From JAWWBG01 sp033721095 (GTDB taxonomy: Bacteria > Actinomycetota > Nitriliruptoria > Nitriliruptorales > Nitriliruptoraceae), in the NCBI GenBank assembly GCA_033721095.1, contig JAWWBG010000139.1, forward strand, positions 1 through 7,435: DNA of 7,435 nt, in the 5' to 3' direction. Positions 6,498 through 7,435 of the stretch are shown piece by piece; position 1 is the first letter of the stretch; every line of letters begins with the position of its first letter. The notes beneath the pieces are model-generated. The model was not told the origin of the DNA and did no database searches. It worked only from the letters and a program-made list of their open reading frames with translations. A program made the translations under genes and the position numbers.

Positions 6498-7316
6498 ATG
6501 ACGGTGCTCATCGTCGTCGGCGTCATTGCGGCGCTCGTCGTGCTCGTCGTTGTCGGTGCGCGACTCCAGCAGGACGTCGAGGCGGAGTACGCGAAGCTGG
6601 TCGCGGCCGAGAACCTGACGGCGACCGAGACGCCCGCCGGACTCAGCGACATGCAGTCCGAGGGTTTCGACCTGTTGCCGGCCGGCGAGCGTGATGCATC
6701 GGCGGCGTGGGGGGTCGAGCGAACGATCGACGTGTCGGTCGGCGGTGAGTTGGCGAACGTGCGGGCGGGTGCCTTCGAGTGGTGGTGGGAACGCCGCGAG
6801 GAGACCCACGACCAGAACGGCAATCGTCACGTCAGCTGGCATCGCGAAGCCCTCATGGTGGGCGTCGTCGAGCTGCCCGAGGACCTCGTCGGCGCGGAGC
6901 TGCGGGTGGCGCGCGAAGGCCTGCTGGCGCGCATGGGCATCGGCAAGGGCGGCGACTTCCGGGTGGAGTCGGAGGCCTTCAATCGGGCGTTCGACATCCG
7001 CGTCGGAGGAAGCGAGGAGCTCGCCCTGCGCCTGCTCGACGCGGGCTTCCAGGAGCGCTACCTGGCCACCGCCGGCGACCGGTTCTTCGAGCTGCGCGGC
7101 CGCCATCTGATCGTGACGAGCCCGAGCCCGGCCGTCGGTCTCGAGTTTCGGCGCGGTTCCTCGTGGGTCGGCAGCTTCTTCTCACGGGACGGTGACCTGG
7201 TCGTGACCTCCAAGGCCGTCATTCGGGCGCTGCCCGGGATGATCGAGTCGGCGCAGTGGCTGCTGGAGCTGATCCCGGAGGGCTACTGGCGCGGCGCCCG
7301 GGCCAACAACCCATGA
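6498..7316 (+). CDS. Membrane-anchored protein of unknown function, encoded with LemA
   Basis: I do not recognise a named function. The 272-residue protein begins with one hydrophobic segment (residues 3-21), probably a signal anchor, and the rest is soluble. Features include a W-W-W run (95-97) in a charged stretch (FEWWWERREETHDQ), a LPEDLV segment, and ESEAFNRAFDIRV (157-169). Short ESxxFNRxF stretches recur, from memory, in uncharacterised actinobacterial membrane proteins that resemble DUF3137; this was not checked by search. ATG 6498 is chosen because the hydrophobic segment follows at once. The frame is open upstream only within ribF. It lies 16 bases after ribF with a weak, distant GAGGG. 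Its stop overlaps the LemA start as ATGA, so the two are probably co-translated and may work together at the membrane. That last step is inference. Confidence 0.85.
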   Translation: MTVLIVVGVIAALVVLVVVGARLQQDVEAEYAKLVAAENLTATETPAGLSDMQSEGFDLLPAGERDASAAWGVERTIDVSVGGELANVRAGAFEWWWERREETHDQNGNRHVSWHREALMVGVVELPEDLVGAELRVAREGLLARMGIGKGGDFRVESEAFNRAFDIRVGGSEELALRLLDAGFQERYLATAGDRFFELRGRHLIVTSPSPAVGLEFRRGSSWVGSFFSRDGDLVVTSKAVIRALPGMIESAQWLLELIPEGYWRGARANNP

Positions 7317-7435
7317 ACGACTCGGTTGCGCTCCTGGTTCTCGTGGGCCTGCCGGTCCTGCTGCTGGTCGGTTGGCCCATCTGGGCCTACAACCGCTTCA
7401 TCTCCCAGCGCGCTGCCATCCAGACGGCCTGGGCC
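7313..7435 (+). CDS. LemA family protein (N-terminal part, runs off the window)
   Basis: Forty-one residues are visible. A short N-terminus leads into a hydrophobic helix (about 5-24). Then YNRFISQRAAIQTAWA (26-41) matches the LemA family pattern of a Tyr-Asn after the membrane helix, followed by a helix ending in AWA. The family continues with a conserved DVQLKRRxDLIPNLV stretch that would lie just past the window edge. LemA proteins are membrane-anchored helical-bundle proteins of poorly known function, found in many bacteria. The ATG overlaps the upstream stop (ATGA). No good Shine-Dalgarno sequence is seen, so coupling to the upstream gene is likely. Confidence 0.85.
   Translation, partial: MNDSVALLVLVGLPVLLLVGWPIWAYNRFISQRAAIQTAWA

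Noticed and set aside
5444..6823. 459-codon open frame on the minus strand
   Set aside because: Antisense to the end of truB, all of ribF and the start of the next gene, with no recognisable domain; a shadow of third-position GC bias.

Overview
The window comes from a high-GC bacterium (roughly 70% G+C by eye, with G/C strongly preferred at third codon positions). The best fit is the phylum Actinobacteria. The reasons are a long Gly/Pro/Ala-rich IF2 linker, an actinobacterial-type TruB with an extra C-terminal domain, GTG starts, and an almost gap-free gene train. A deep-branching class is possible, but the sequence alone does not settle this. Every gene I can support lies on the + strand. 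The long minus-strand frames are high-GC shadows.

Layout: bases 1-48 hold the last codons of an upstream gene, probably ylxR by position. Then follow infB (45-2825, translation initiation factor IF2), ylxP/DUF503 (2895-3254), rbfA (3251-3640, 30S maturation), nrnA-like DHH phosphoesterase (3637-4626), truB (4626-5546, tRNA pseudouridine-55 synthase) and ribF (5543-6481, riboflavin kinase/FAD synthetase). This is the well-known nusA-infB translation and ribosome-maturation operon. After ribF, where many bacteria carry rpsO and pnp, there is instead a 272-residue membrane-anchored protein of unknown function (6498-7316). It overlaps the start of a LemA-family gene (7313 onward) that runs off the window.

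The operon is very tightly packed. Five of the seven junctions are 1- or 4-base stop/start overlaps, and the ribF junction adds a 16-base gap. The one clear exception is the 69 bases between infB and ylxP. There the last codons and stop of infB sit in a 34-bp tandem repeat of about 2.6 copies. The repeat places TGA in all three forward frames and can fold into a stem-loop that begins on the base after the infB stop. This is the most unusual structure in the window.

Together the genes cover initiation (IF2), cold-type 30S maturation (RbfA), tRNA modification (TruB), turnover of short RNA or pAp (NrnA) and flavin cofactor synthesis (RibF). No RNA gene, CRISPR array, insertion sequence, convincing promoter or intrinsic terminator was found. 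I see no clear new defence or metabolic system. The accessory points of interest are the infB-ylxP junction and the unknown-protein/LemA pair.
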